This document shows positions 16,091 to 23,096 of a stretch of 27,671 nt of DNA, piece after piece. Where the stretch lies: assembly GCA_012270625.1 (NCBI GenBank), contig JAAXHZ010000205.1, positions 1-27,671 of the forward strand, read 5' to 3'. The notes under the pieces were generated by a model that saw nothing but the letters and a program-made list of their open reading frames with translations, was not told the origin of the DNA and did not search any database. The translations under genes and the position numbers were made by a program. Positions within the stretch are counted from its first letter, which is position 1. Every line of letters starts with the position of its first letter. Source of the DNA: Dehalococcoidia bacterium (lineage in GTDB: Bacteria; Chloroflexota; Dehalococcoidia; SAR202; UBA11138).

Positions 16091-16342
16091 TCACAGCTCC
16101 CAGGCTGAGCGGTAGTCGAGCTTGTCGTCGCCTGTGCACACGAACAGCTCGCCGCTCGGAACGTTCCTGTCCTGGTTACGGCATCCGAACGCTGCCGTGC
16201 ATCGACTCTGCGCGTTCTTGTAAGGGCATCGATACTTGGAAACTTCGTTCGCCGTGTCGTTGATGCCCCTGAATATCTCTTCGAGACGCGACATGCTCCG
16301 GCGATAGCGCTCAGGGTCGAACGACGATGCTCGCCGGCTCAA
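16091..16342 (-). CDS. Four-cysteine mini-protein downstream of the corrinoid protein
   Basis: About 83 residues, unknown family. Cys39, Cys48, Cys54 and Cys69 are spaced CX8CX5CX14C, and the C-terminus reads 'CTGDDKLDYRSAWEL'. Four cysteines in such a short chain suggest a zinc site or an iron-sulfur cluster. The TTG start at 16342 overlaps the TGA of the corrinoid gene (TTGA), which suggests coupling. ATG 16294 (67 residues) is the alternative, but its GGAG is only one base away. As part of the methyltransferase operon it could serve in reductive activation or binding of the corrinoid protein; this is inference from position only. Confidence 0.65.
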   Translation of the reverse strand: MSRRASSFDPERYRRSMSRLEEIFRGINDTANEVSKYRCPYKNAQSRCTAAFGCRNQDRNVPSGELFVCTGDDKLDYRSAWEL

Positions 16343-17100
16343 GACACCACCGGCACAGGCTCTTCCGCTTCCATAAGACCGACGAAGCGTTTGGCAAGAT
16401 CGACACACTCCATAGCATCTTTGCCGTAGCCGTCCGCGCCGAAGTCGTCTGCGAACTCCTGAGTGAGAGGCGCGCCGCCAACCATAATCTTTACGATGTC
16501 ACGCAGCCCGTTTTCCTCGAACGCATCTATCGTTCTGCCCATGTTGGGCATTGTCGTAGTCAGCAGGGCAGACATGCCCAAAACTCCGGCTTCGTGCTCG
16601 ACGACCGCGTCAATGAACTCGTCCGGGGCTGTATCGACTCCGAGATCGTGGACTATGAACCCGGCGCCGCGGAGCATCATGATGCACAGGTTCTTGCCTA
16701 TGTCGTGTAGGTCTCCCTTCACGGTGCCCATGATGACGGTGCCAACCGGCTCGATGCCGGACTCGGACAGGATAGGCTCGATGTGGGCCATGCCAGCCTT
16801 CATTGCCCTCGCCGCCACGAGCACCTCAGGCACGAATATGACGTTGTCCCTGAACTTGATCCCCACAATGGACATCCCGGCAATCAAGCCGTCGTCGAGG
16901 ATCGTGTTCGCGGAGAATCCATCGTCGAGGGCCTGAACGGTCAGGCGGTCAACCTCGAGGTGATTTCCCACGATCAGCTCGTAGCTGATCTGCTGCATCA
17001 GCGGGTCCGCATCGTCCCACTGCGCGCGAATGTGCTCCTGCTCGAACTGCCTGGTCACGTAGCCAAGCTCCTGTTCGAGTCCGTCATGGACTACCGGCAT
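16339..17100 (-). CDS. Corrinoid (B12-binding) methyltransferase carrier protein
   Basis: 253-residue cobalamin carrier of the MtbC/MttC/MtaC type, which shuttles a methyl group between a substrate-specific and an acceptor methyltransferase. A helical cap domain occupies about 30-115. The Rossmann B12 domain (about 118-240) has DLHDIG at 130-135, where His132 is the lower cobalt ligand, then 'GMSALLTTTMPNM', then 'VGGAPLT'. The first 30 residues extend beyond many homologues. The UroD-type methyltransferase is upstream, with one unrelated gene between, and the four-cysteine protein overlaps downstream. No MtaB/MttB-type substrate methyltransferase or RamA activator is in the window. Confidence 0.93.
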   Translation of the reverse strand: MPVVHDGLEQELGYVTRQFEQEHIRAQWDDADPLMQQISYELIVGNHLEVDRLTVQALDDGFSANTILDDGLIAGMSIVGIKFRDNVIFVPEVLVAARAMKAGMAHIEPILSESGIEPVGTVIMGTVKGDLHDIGKNLCIMMLRGAGFIVHDLGVDTAPDEFIDAVVEHEAGVLGMSALLTTTMPNMGRTIDAFEENGLRDIVKIMVGGAPLTQEFADDFGADGYGKDAMECVDLAKRFVGLMEAEEPVPVVS

Positions 17101-17118
17101 GGTCTTAACCTCGAATCG

Positions 17119-17817
17119 TTACAGATTGTGTTTTTTGACATAACCTACTACGGCATTGTCAATTAGCTTGGTTTCGCTCGTTGACCATGGCGTTTTACCC
17201 ACCAGACCTGACAAGTAGTTTTTACCGTGTTGCTCCTCGATACACTGTGCGATTCTAGCGAATCCCTCAACTATTGTACGGAACTGAATCGGTCCGTCTG
17301 GACCAGATACGTCGAAAAATGTGCACGTATATCTCCTATCGATTGGAGGTAACAGATTATGTAGAAAGTGGTGTAGGGCCTTTGAACCTGCGACGACTTG
17401 ACTCTTTCCCGCAGAGAGCATGAGATATAAGAGTGTTATGCGTAGGAGTGTTGCGCGTTTTGGGTCGTTCAGATCTGCAATGGACCATTTTTCCCATTGG
17501 ACAATCAATTCTAGGCTCTCACGAAGTTGAGATTTGAACTCTTGGATCGGTATAATCTTAGCCCTGCGCTTGTTCATGCCCCAATCATCAAGGGTTTTCC
17601 ACACCGACTCAATAAACTCATCTGACGCGACCAGTTCCCGTACACTGCCTAGGACGCCCCTCATGCGAGTTGTCCTAATGTGTCCTTCATGGCGGAACAC
17701 TGCCGCCGTTCCTTCAGACAGATGTGCACTGGCTTCAGACTCGAAAGATTTCAGATAGAACTCGAAATTCTCACAAAGGTCACTGATTCGCTCTTTGGCT
17801 ACTTGCGATAGAGACAT
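17119..17817 (-). CDS. Hypothetical protein inserted in the methyltransferase operon
   Basis: 232 residues, mostly helical, not recognised with confidence. The block 'GSKALHHFLHNLLPPIDRRYT...FFDV' near residues 150-175 resembles the 'SK.LH.L.P.L.PPID..YT..FF' signature found, from memory, in uncharacterised proteins of defence or accessory regions. The start is ATG 17817, with AGGAAG 6 bases upstream at 17824-17829. A longer GTG start at 17871 would overlap the UroD-type gene and add a repeat-like 'ISNSEWGIRKYN' peptide. The gene is visibly richer in A+T than the methyltransferase genes on both sides, suggesting later insertion, yet it keeps operon spacing (25 bases and 18 bases). Confidence 0.75.
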   Translation of the reverse strand: MSLSQVAKERISDLCENFEFYLKSFESEASAHLSEGTAAVFRHEGHIRTTRMRGVLGSVRELVASDEFIESVWKTLDDWGMNKRRAKIIPIQEFKSQLRESLELIVQWEKWSIADLNDPKRATLLRITLLYLMLSAGKSQVVAGSKALHHFLHNLLPPIDRRYTCTFFDVSGPDGPIQFRTIVEGFARIAQCIEEQHGKNYLSGLVGKTPWSTSETKLIDNAVVGYVKKHNL

Positions 17818-17823
17818 ATTGTA

Positions 17824-17829
17824 CTTCCT
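17824..17829 (-). promoter_or_regulatory. Ribosome binding site deciding the 232-residue protein start
   Basis: AGGAAG on the minus strand, 6 bases before ATG 17817. It makes the upstream in-frame GTG inside the UroD-type gene unnecessary. Confidence 0.55.
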
Positions 17830-17857
17830 AATTCCCCATTCACTATTCGAAATTCCC
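17830..17857. repeat. Short direct repeat at the gene junction
   Basis: AATTCCC occurs at 17830-17836 and again at 17851-17857, flanking an AT-rich stretch that contains the UroD-type stop codon. On the minus strand, read in frame, it encodes 'NSEWGI'. I recall such words from small dispersed repeats in several bacterial lineages. It could mark the insertion point of the AT-rich 232-residue gene. Confidence 0.3.
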
Positions 17858-18880
17858 TTCGCACCACTCACGCACGGCGTCCGGGATGGCCATCAGGTTC
17901 TCCAACTTGGTTGCCAGCGGTATAGCGCACTCCGGCGCGATCATCTGCACGCCAGCGTCAAGGCACGCGAATACCTCTTCCCGTACCTCTGCCGGACCGC
18001 GCGCGTACAGGGTTGTCGGGTTGTTGATGTTGCCGACCAGTCCGATCTTGCCCTCGACCGTGTCCATCGCTGCCTGCGGGTCGTTCTTGGAGTCGAAGTG
18101 GAAGTACGCCATGCCTGTATCGGCGATGTACGGCATCCGGTCCAGAGTGTTGCCGCAGATGTGCAGTATCAGAGGCACGTCGAGGCGTTCGGCCATCTCG
18201 ATATGAATGTCCTGTAGAAATCGGCGATAGTATTCGCCGCTAACTAGGTCCCCTGTGGCGTGATCAGGGAATGTGAGCGCGTCCGCTCCTGCCGCGATCT
18301 GAGCCTCACCGAACAGCACCGACAGCTCCTTCAGCTTGTGCAGGCATCGCATCGTCTCTTCCGGGTCATCAATGGTCATGAGCAGGAAGTTCTCTACGCC
18401 GAAGACGTGATACGCCAGCGTCCACGGCCCCATAGTCTTGCCGATGACCGCCACCTCGTCTCCGATCTCCTGTTTGAGTATCTCGATGGACTTGGTGATG
18501 GTGATGTTGTCCGGGTGTTCGAGAAACCCCGACGGAATGTGGACGTCACGGGAGTCCTTCCAGATCGGGCGGTACATGCGCACCGTCGGCCAGTTGTCCT
18601 TGTCCTCCCATTGCATGTCGCATCCTAGCGCAGAGGACTCCTGGATGATGGTGAAGTACGGCGCGACGGCGTCGAAGCCCAGCTCGGTGTATCCGGTTGC
18701 GGCTAGGCGGGCCGCCAGCTCGGGGTCCCGACACGCATCCGGGAACGGCGCGTCCACGAGGTCCATGAGATCGACAGTCGCCACGTTAGTAGGGTTTGCC
18801 ACGGGCGGCCTGTCCACAGGCTGCCTGTTCAGCGCAGCCATCGTGCGCTCGCGTGGGGTCATGGTTTCTGTGAATGGCAT
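17843..18880 (-). CDS. UroD-family / MtaA-type methyltransferase
   Basis: 345 residues of the uroporphyrinogen decarboxylase superfamily, in the MtaA/CmuA methyltransferase branch that transfers a methyl group between a corrinoid protein and a thiol acceptor. The N-terminus 'TPRERTMAALNRQPVDRPPV' is the family start. The zinc-type ligands are present: His240 and Cys242 in 'LILHICGNT' and Cys318 in 'APECAIPL'. This pattern and the nearby corrinoid gene argue against a haem-pathway decarboxylase. The ATG has GGGAGGAG about 7 bases upstream. It is the first gene of the operon with the 232-residue protein, corrinoid protein and four-cysteine protein. The acceptor thiol is unknown. Confidence 0.92.
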   Translation of the reverse strand: MPFTETMTPRERTMAALNRQPVDRPPVANPTNVATVDLMDLVDAPFPDACRDPELAARLAATGYTELGFDAVAPYFTIIQESSALGCDMQWEDKDNWPTVRMYRPIWKDSRDVHIPSGFLEHPDNITITKSIEILKQEIGDEVAVIGKTMGPWTLAYHVFGVENFLLMTIDDPEETMRCLHKLKELSVLFGEAQIAAGADALTFPDHATGDLVSGEYYRRFLQDIHIEMAERLDVPLILHICGNTLDRMPYIADTGMAYFHFDSKNDPQAAMDTVEGKIGLVGNINNPTTLYARGPAEVREEVFACLDAGVQMIAPECAIPLATKLENLMAIPDAVREWCEGNFE

Positions 18881-18958
18881 TTAGAGGCTCCTCCCATTTA
18901 ACTAACCGAACCTAGTGCTCAGAGAATAGATGTCTGCCTTAGCCGAACATTCACTGAT

Positions 18959-19474
18959 TCATCGAGAAGCAGTCGCATATGCGTAGTTTTCTAGCGCCTG
19001 TTCTGCCATTTGAATCGCTTGTATTGCCTGCTCATGCGTAACAGCCGTATCGAAGTCGGCAAGAAATTCCGTGATACTGTATCCACCTGCCAAGTGGTCG
19101 AAGAAAGTCCTCATGGTCATACGAGTGCCTTTGAACACGGGATTACCCCAGACCATACCTGCATCCCTGTGTATGACACTACCGCCTGCGCACAACTTGT
19201 CTAATTGGATGGCATCGCCGTATGCATATGCTTCAAGCAAAGATCGGGCCATATGCACTGCCCTGGCTGCCTGCTCAGAACTTACGGTGGGAAAATTCTC
19301 ATGGAATTCCCTTAGCGCCTTATCATGCGCCAGACTGTCAAACAGTGCCATCAGTGGGACTTGTGTGCCCGTGAAAACCGGGGCGCCATTCATAATCCCT
19401 GGGTGGCTGTGTATGAGGCTCCGTGCTGTCGCTATTTCGACTGTGGATGTTGCGTTCTCGGATGTCTGTGACAT
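18959..19474 (-). CDS. Tandem DUF433 protein (two antitoxin-like units)
   Basis: 171 residues built from two copies of DUF433, a small winged-helix-like domain typical of antitoxins paired with DUF5615 PIN-like toxins. Copy 1 spans about 19-86 (IHSHPGIMNGAPVFTGTQVP) and copy 2 about 99-167 (IHRDAGMVWGNPVFKGTRMT). They align along their whole length with a single one-residue insertion, each ending in E.YAY. A lone DUF433 protein is usually 75-110 residues. The start is ATG 19474, with GGAGGAA 7 bases upstream at 19482-19488. It lies 17 bases after the DUF4268 gene on the same strand. No DUF5615 gene is in the window. Confidence 0.85.
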   Translation of the reverse strand: MSQTSENATSTVEIATARSLIHSHPGIMNGAPVFTGTQVPLMALFDSLAHDKALREFHENFPTVSSEQAARAVHMARSLLEAYAYGDAIQLDKLCAGGSVIHRDAGMVWGNPVFKGTRMTMRTFFDHLAGGYSITEFLADFDTAVTHEQAIQAIQMAEQALENYAYATASR

Positions 19475-19481
19475 GGCAGTA

Positions 19482-19488
19482 TTCCTCC
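19482..19488 (-). promoter_or_regulatory. Ribosome binding site deciding the tandem-DUF433 start
   Basis: GGAGGAA on the minus strand, 7 bases before ATG 19474. An in-frame GTG at 19495 would place this site inside the coding region. Confidence 0.65.
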
Positions 19489-19491
19489 AAG

Positions 19492-20454
19492 TCACGTTTG
19501 CTGAACCAGTTCGTCGAGCCTTGGGCCAAACACCTTCTTGAAATCCAAAAGCTTTTCGATCATCCAGTTATGTATCTCTTCCAGAGTTTCCGAGTCATCG
19601 TCGATGGAACCCTCGCGTACAGCCGATATGCGACACGCCCTGCGATGGTCCAAGCGCTGCCATTCAAGCGATTCTGAGAGCTCCGACTCTATGGATCCCT
19701 TCTTTTCCATCAGCCGATCGAACAATCTTTTATTCCAGTCCCTATTGGTGTTATCGATGTAAACTTCGGTTCTGGCCCTGCCGTTCCCGGCAAAACTCAC
19801 GTTGTACTTGGCGCGCTGGCCATGACCTGCTGAGAAGCTGTACTGGGCTCGAGCCCCGCCTTTGCGCGCTTTCGTAAAGTTATGCTCCATTCTCAATGAG
19901 TCTATGAGACCCTGGAAGAAGGCTTGGTAGCGCTCGCCCCTCTCGGATGTTTCACGGATTCCAGTCGTCCCAGTTCTGGTGGTTCCAATGCTCCACTTAT
20001 TCGGTGTGGATACAGGTTTGAAATTGACGGCGGGAAGAGAACCGTCAATTGTTAGCAATTCAACTACTATCCCGAAGAATTCGGTCTCCTCGGTCGTGCG
20101 TTGGTTGAGCCAGTCTAATGCTGCCCTATGCTCATCCCGGAACTCGCTGGTCAACCAGACAATCACGTTCGCGTCGTAGCCGGTTGCGTAGGTGAGCAAC
20201 TTGCCAAGATGGTCGTGATCAGTTATACCGAGTTGGTTTTCGATGACGACTGGGCGGCTCCCGTTGGAGTCTGTGGCCAGAATGTCCAGTGAGTAGCTGC
20301 CAACGGCCGCCTCCCGCTGCTGTAACTCCAAATCTAATCCCAGTGCCGTCCCCAACTCAGCGATGTTATCCGCAAGCCATGGTGTGAAGTCGGACGCTTC
20401 ATTGGGCCATATCTCTCTTATGCCCACATACTCTACCTTGCCCAGATCTGGCAT
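19492..20454 (-). CDS. DUF4268 protein with PD-(D/E)XK nuclease-like domain
   Basis: 320 residues. The N-terminal half has the nuclease-like core 'YSLDILATDSNGSRPVVIENQLG': Asp57 and Glu72-Asn-Gln74 make a D...E-x-Q signature, followed by the helix 'DHDHLGKLLTYATGYDA' and 'VIVWLTSEFRDEHRAALDWLN'. The C-terminal half (about 170-315) is the DUF4268 domain, with 'RYQAFFQGLIDSL', 'VYIDNTNRDWNKRLFDRL' and 'HNWMIEKLLDFKKVFGPRL'. Such proteins occur in accessory and defence regions and probably act on DNA, but the reaction is not established. The ATG follows GGAGG by about 10 bases. It sits between the orphan HicB-like gene and the tandem DUF433 gene. Confidence 0.85.
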   Translation of the reverse strand: MPDLGKVEYVGIREIWPNEASDFTPWLADNIAELGTALGLDLELQQREAAVGSYSLDILATDSNGSRPVVIENQLGITDHDHLGKLLTYATGYDANVIVWLTSEFRDEHRAALDWLNQRTTEETEFFGIVVELLTIDGSLPAVNFKPVSTPNKWSIGTTRTGTTGIRETSERGERYQAFFQGLIDSLRMEHNFTKARKGGARAQYSFSAGHGQRAKYNVSFAGNGRARTEVYIDNTNRDWNKRLFDRLMEKKGSIESELSESLEWQRLDHRRACRISAVREGSIDDDSETLEEIHNWMIEKLLDFKKVFGPRLDELVQQT

Positions 20455-20499
20455 TGCTATAAATCCTCCGGTCCCAGTCCTGTGCGCTTGGCTATCGGG

Positions 20500-20703
20500 C
20501 TAGCATTCGAGGTCCTCACTGGACTCAATCCGTTCCGAGAGAACCCTCAACGCCAACGCTTGCACTTTCGTGACAGCGTCTTCAGTAGTAGAGCCGTACA
20601 TCATGACACCGGGAAGCTCCATCACCTCGGCAATCCACCGACCATCGTCTTCCTGTTCCGTCTCTATCGTGAGTGTCAACGGCGTTATACTCTCCCACTG
20701 CAC
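20500..20703 (-). CDS. HicB-like antitoxin-fold protein without HicA
   Basis: 67 residues matching the small HicB-like family that reads 'LT.E.EqEdDGRWIAEv.eLPGV..YG.T.e.A..kvqaLALRVl'. The visible core is 'DDGRWIAEVMELPGVMMYGS', then 'ALALRVLSERIE'. HicB normally neutralises the RNA-cleaving HicA, encoded next to it. Here the downstream bases (20455-20499) are too short for hicA and the next gene is DUF4268. It lacks the C-terminal DNA-binding domain of full HicB. The start is GTG 20703, with GAGG 5 bases upstream, 11 bases after the PIN stop codon. It may act with the PIN protein instead, which is untested inference. Confidence 0.85.
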   Translation of the reverse strand: MQWESITPLTLTIETEQEDDGRWIAEVMELPGVMMYGSTTEDAVTKVQALALRVLSERIESSEDLEC

Positions 20704-20714
20704 AACTGCCTCAT

Positions 20715-21272
20715 TTACAACAGATCGGTGATAGCGTTGTGGAAACCTGCTGGGGGAGTTGCATGAATGTATAGTCTTGCCGTCCGAATGAGATCCGAAT
20801 CAGACGACACAAGAATTTGGCATCCGAAATACAGCGCGGTAGCCAAGTGTAAAGAATCGGCCGCAGCCAAGGTAGTCGCCGCGCAAATATCCTCAGCGCG
20901 GTTCATCAAGCCCGGAGTAGGCGCTGGAAACCCTACGAAATCGAGCTCCCCCGTGAGAGCTTCACGAATGGCAGTATACACCTCCGCTAGATCATCGGAG
21001 GTCAGTGCTGTGGGGCCGGTGCGTCTCGACCCCATCCGTCGTGAAATCTGAATGACCGTATAGCCGCGCTCCAGCATACTCTCTGCCCAACGGTCGGTCT
21101 TCTTTGCTTCTATCATTTCTAGGATTCCGAACGGCGAGGCCAAGACTTGGATCCTGTGTTCCCGAATGATCTCCAACATTAGGCGAGTGCTTTGGCTTCT
21201 ACGATCTACCGCATCGAGCAGCACGGTCGTGTCAAAATAGATCGTCGGTCGAGTGGTAGAGTAGGCACTCAT
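20715..21272 (-). CDS. PIN-domain protein (VapC-like putative RNase)
   Basis: 185 residues. PIN domains are Mg2+-dependent RNases and often toxins. The acidic set is visible: Asp14 in 'TIYFDTTVLLD', Glu52 in 'SPFGILEMIEA', Asp139 in 'AAADSLHLATAL' and Asp158/Asp160 in 'ILVSSDSDLI'. The hydrophobic core pattern matches the family, so it is probably active. The start is ATG 21272, which overlaps the TGA of a 41-codon upstream frame (ATGA). No independent ribosome binding site is seen, consistent with translational coupling. The frame is open to 21443, but that part reads as non-coding Gln/Ala/Ser-rich sequence. The HicB-like gene follows after 11 bases. Confidence 0.88.
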   Translation of the reverse strand: MSAYSTTRPTIYFDTTVLLDAVDRRSQSTRLMLEIIREHRIQVLASPFGILEMIEAKKTDRWAESMLERGYTVIQISRRMGSRRTGPTALTSDDLAEVYTAIREALTGELDFVGFPAPTPGLMNRAEDICAATTLAAADSLHLATALYFGCQILVSSDSDLIRTARLYIHATPPAGFHNAITDLL

Positions 21273-21394
21273 CGTCGCTTGGGGATCTGTGGAGGGGCCT
21301 GTGGTGGAGCCTTGCGTCGCTTGATCGGCGGATTCCGCAGCTTGGGCTTGGGCGCAGAGCGCTGGGGATCGATCTTGTTGGCTTTTGTCCGCAT
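21269..21394 (-). CDS. 41-residue basic proline-rich peptide upstream of the PIN gene
   Basis: Small ORF starting with ATG 21394 and ending with a TGA that overlaps the ATG of the PIN gene. The peptide starts MRTKANKIDPQRSAPKPK and ends with Pro/Gln-rich sequence and KRR; nearly a third of residues are Lys or Arg and about a quarter are Pro. A good ribosome binding site (AAGGAG, and AAGGGA five bases before ATG) precedes it. The ATGA overlap with a PIN toxin is the position usually held by a VapB-type antitoxin, yet this peptide is half the usual length and has no DNA-binding fold visible. It may be an unusual antitoxin or leader peptide. I know of no family match. Confidence 0.6.
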   Translation of the reverse strand: MRTKANKIDPQRSAPKPKLRNPPIKRRKAPPQAPPQIPKRR

Positions 21395-21446
21395 TGTTCC
21401 CTTCCACTCCTTGATGTCTATGCAGGAAACCTGAGAACTGCAATCG

Positions 21447-22130
21447 CTACAACGGCGTAAAACCCAGCGTGCTTGTGGTCATCTGACCTCGGATGGCCTC
21501 GGCCTCGAGCATCGATTCGACCGCGCTGATGTTCCTGGAGTAGGGGAGAAGGAGCCGCAGGAGCTCGTCGTGCTGCCAGCCGCACGAGAACGCGACTTGG
21601 GTGTCGCCCGTCTTCTCCATTTCGCCGTAGCGCATGAATCCCGCGACGACCATGCGGAGTCTAAGAGCTGGATTTCTAATTTCTCCCTCGCCGGACACCT
21701 GGTATGAGAATCCGTCATCGCTGCGCTCGCCCGTGACGGTGAGCATCAAGGCCGACTTGGAGTCCTTGATGGTCATGGAGCCTCCAGGGTGAGCGAAGTC
21801 GGGTGCCTTTGTCACAGCCTGAGTCAGCAGGAACTTGACCGGCCTCATGTGTACGACTCCGCATGGGAAGATGAACTGGTTGTCGGACCCCTCCATAGGC
21901 TGGACTCCTCCAAGACGGATCATCTGGTCCCGGATCTCTTTCAGTCGGCTATCGATACCGTTGGCCCGGCTAAAGCTCCAGACGGTGCAGATGCCGTCTT
22001 TGTAGTAGAGTCCGACCGAGACGCTGTTGAAGTGTGGGTCCATCGGGACCAGCTCAAGACAGGTGCCGATCTCCGCAAGTTTCTCGGACACCCGCCCGCG
22101 TTTGGAAGTTATAGACTGGGTCATACTCAT
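21447..22130 (-). CDS. Hypothetical protein in the homocysteine methyltransferase operon
   Basis: 227 residues, not recognised. It looks soluble, with alternating strands and helices; features are 'LELVPMDPHFNSVSVGLYYK' near the N-terminus, 'NQFIFPCGVVHMRPVKFLL' in the middle and 'CGWQHDELLRLLLPYSRNIS' near the C-terminus. Two Cys-Gly pairs (about residues 90 and 190) could be ligands or incidental. The ATG at 22130 has GGGAG about 9 bases upstream. It follows the homocysteine methyltransferase-family gene by 55 bases on the same strand, and probably belongs to the operon that starts at the promoter 23486-23514. Confidence 0.75.
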   Translation of the reverse strand: MSMTQSITSKRGRVSEKLAEIGTCLELVPMDPHFNSVSVGLYYKDGICTVWSFSRANGIDSRLKEIRDQMIRLGGVQPMEGSDNQFIFPCGVVHMRPVKFLLTQAVTKAPDFAHPGGSMTIKDSKSALMLTVTGERSDDGFSYQVSGEGEIRNPALRLRMVVAGFMRYGEMEKTGDTQVAFSCGWQHDELLRLLLPYSRNISAVESMLEAEAIRGQMTTSTLGFTPL

Positions 22131-22185
22131 CTAAGCTATCTCCCATTCCGATTCAGGCCTTTGTACGGGTCGAGGCTCGGCCTTG

Positions 22186-23094
22186 TCAGCCTCGCTTCAC
22201 CGCGGCTCTAAGAGCTCTGATGTGGTCCGGTCCTGTGCCGCAGCAGCCGCCGAGGACGTTCACCCCCATGTCGGCCAGACGCTTGAACCTCTCGGCCATG
22301 TACTCAGGCCCTTCGTTGTAGATGATCTGGCCGTCCTTCATGTCGGGGATGCCTGCATTGGAGTGGATCAGCATCAGACCATCGTCCACCGCGCGCATCT
22401 GCTCGGCGAGATCGACCATCCTGTCGATGCCGTTGCCGCAGTTGGCCCCCACGACATCGGCGCCCGCCTCGCGTAGGTCGTGCACAGCCTTCTCAGGCGT
22501 AACACCCATCATGGTGAAGAACCCTCGTGGTCCAAGATCAAAGACCATGGTGGCGAGCACAGGCAGTCGGGTATTTTCCTTGGCGGCGCGGATACCAGTG
22601 ACCGCTTCCTCCAGCGCCATCTGGGTCTCGATCAAAATGGCGTCGGCGCCACCGTCAGCAAGCGCGGTGATCTGCTCAGCGAGAGCGTCGTACATCTCGG
22701 ACTCGCTGACGCCGTCCGGCAGCGGCTCCATCATTTCGCCTGTCGGGCCAACCGAGGCCGCGACGAGGTGTGCGTCCGTCGGCTTCTGACTCGCGGCGTG
22801 CTCCGCGGCCAGCCTGTTGAACTCTCCGACGCGCCCTTCGAAGCCATACTTCTTCTGCATGAACCGCGAGCCGCCGAACGAGTTGGTCAGCACCATATCC
22901 GAGCCAGCGTCGAAGTAGTCTCGAGCCATGCCGCGCACTACGTCGGGATGGCTTGCGTTGAACGCCTCAGGGCATCCGCCGGCTTCCAGACCTCTCTGTT
23001 GGAGGTAGGTGCCAGTCGCTCCGTCGGATACGATGATCTCGCCACTCGCGAGACGCTCCAGAATTGTCTGCTTTTTGTCTTGGTGAGAGGTCAT
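22186..23094 (-). CDS. Homocysteine S-methyltransferase family protein (BHMT / MetH N-terminal type)
   Basis: 302-residue TIM-barrel methyltransferase. The zinc ligands are Cys219 (ANCGNG), Cys284 and Cys285 (GGCCGTGPDH), the Cys/Cys-Cys pattern of betaine-homocysteine and MetH-like methyltransferases. 'VSDGATGTYLQQRGLEAGGC' at the N-terminus and 'VLTNSFGGSRF' near residue 70 are also diagnostic. The acceptor is probably homocysteine or a related thiol; the methyl donor may be a corrinoid or a methylated compound. It begins 2 bases after the end of the 'virulence factor'-domain gene, indicating tight coupling. It lies on the same strand as the corrinoid operon but is separated from it by the accessory block. 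Confidence 0.93.
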   Translation of the reverse strand: MTSHQDKKQTILERLASGEIIVSDGATGTYLQQRGLEAGGCPEAFNASHPDVVRGMARDYFDAGSDMVLTNSFGGSRFMQKKYGFEGRVGEFNRLAAEHAASQKPTDAHLVAASVGPTGEMMEPLPDGVSESEMYDALAEQITALADGGADAILIETQMALEEAVTGIRAAKENTRLPVLATMVFDLGPRGFFTMMGVTPEKAVHDLREAGADVVGANCGNGIDRMVDLAEQMRAVDDGLMLIHSNAGIPDMKDGQIIYNEGPEYMAERFKRLADMGVNVLGGCCGTGPDHIRALRAAVKRG

Positions 23095-23096
23095 TT

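Noticed and set aside
20455..20499. Remnant of hicA after the HicB-like gene
   Set aside because: The 45 bases contain no HicA-like words in either frame; only the ribosome binding site of the DUF4268 gene is evident.
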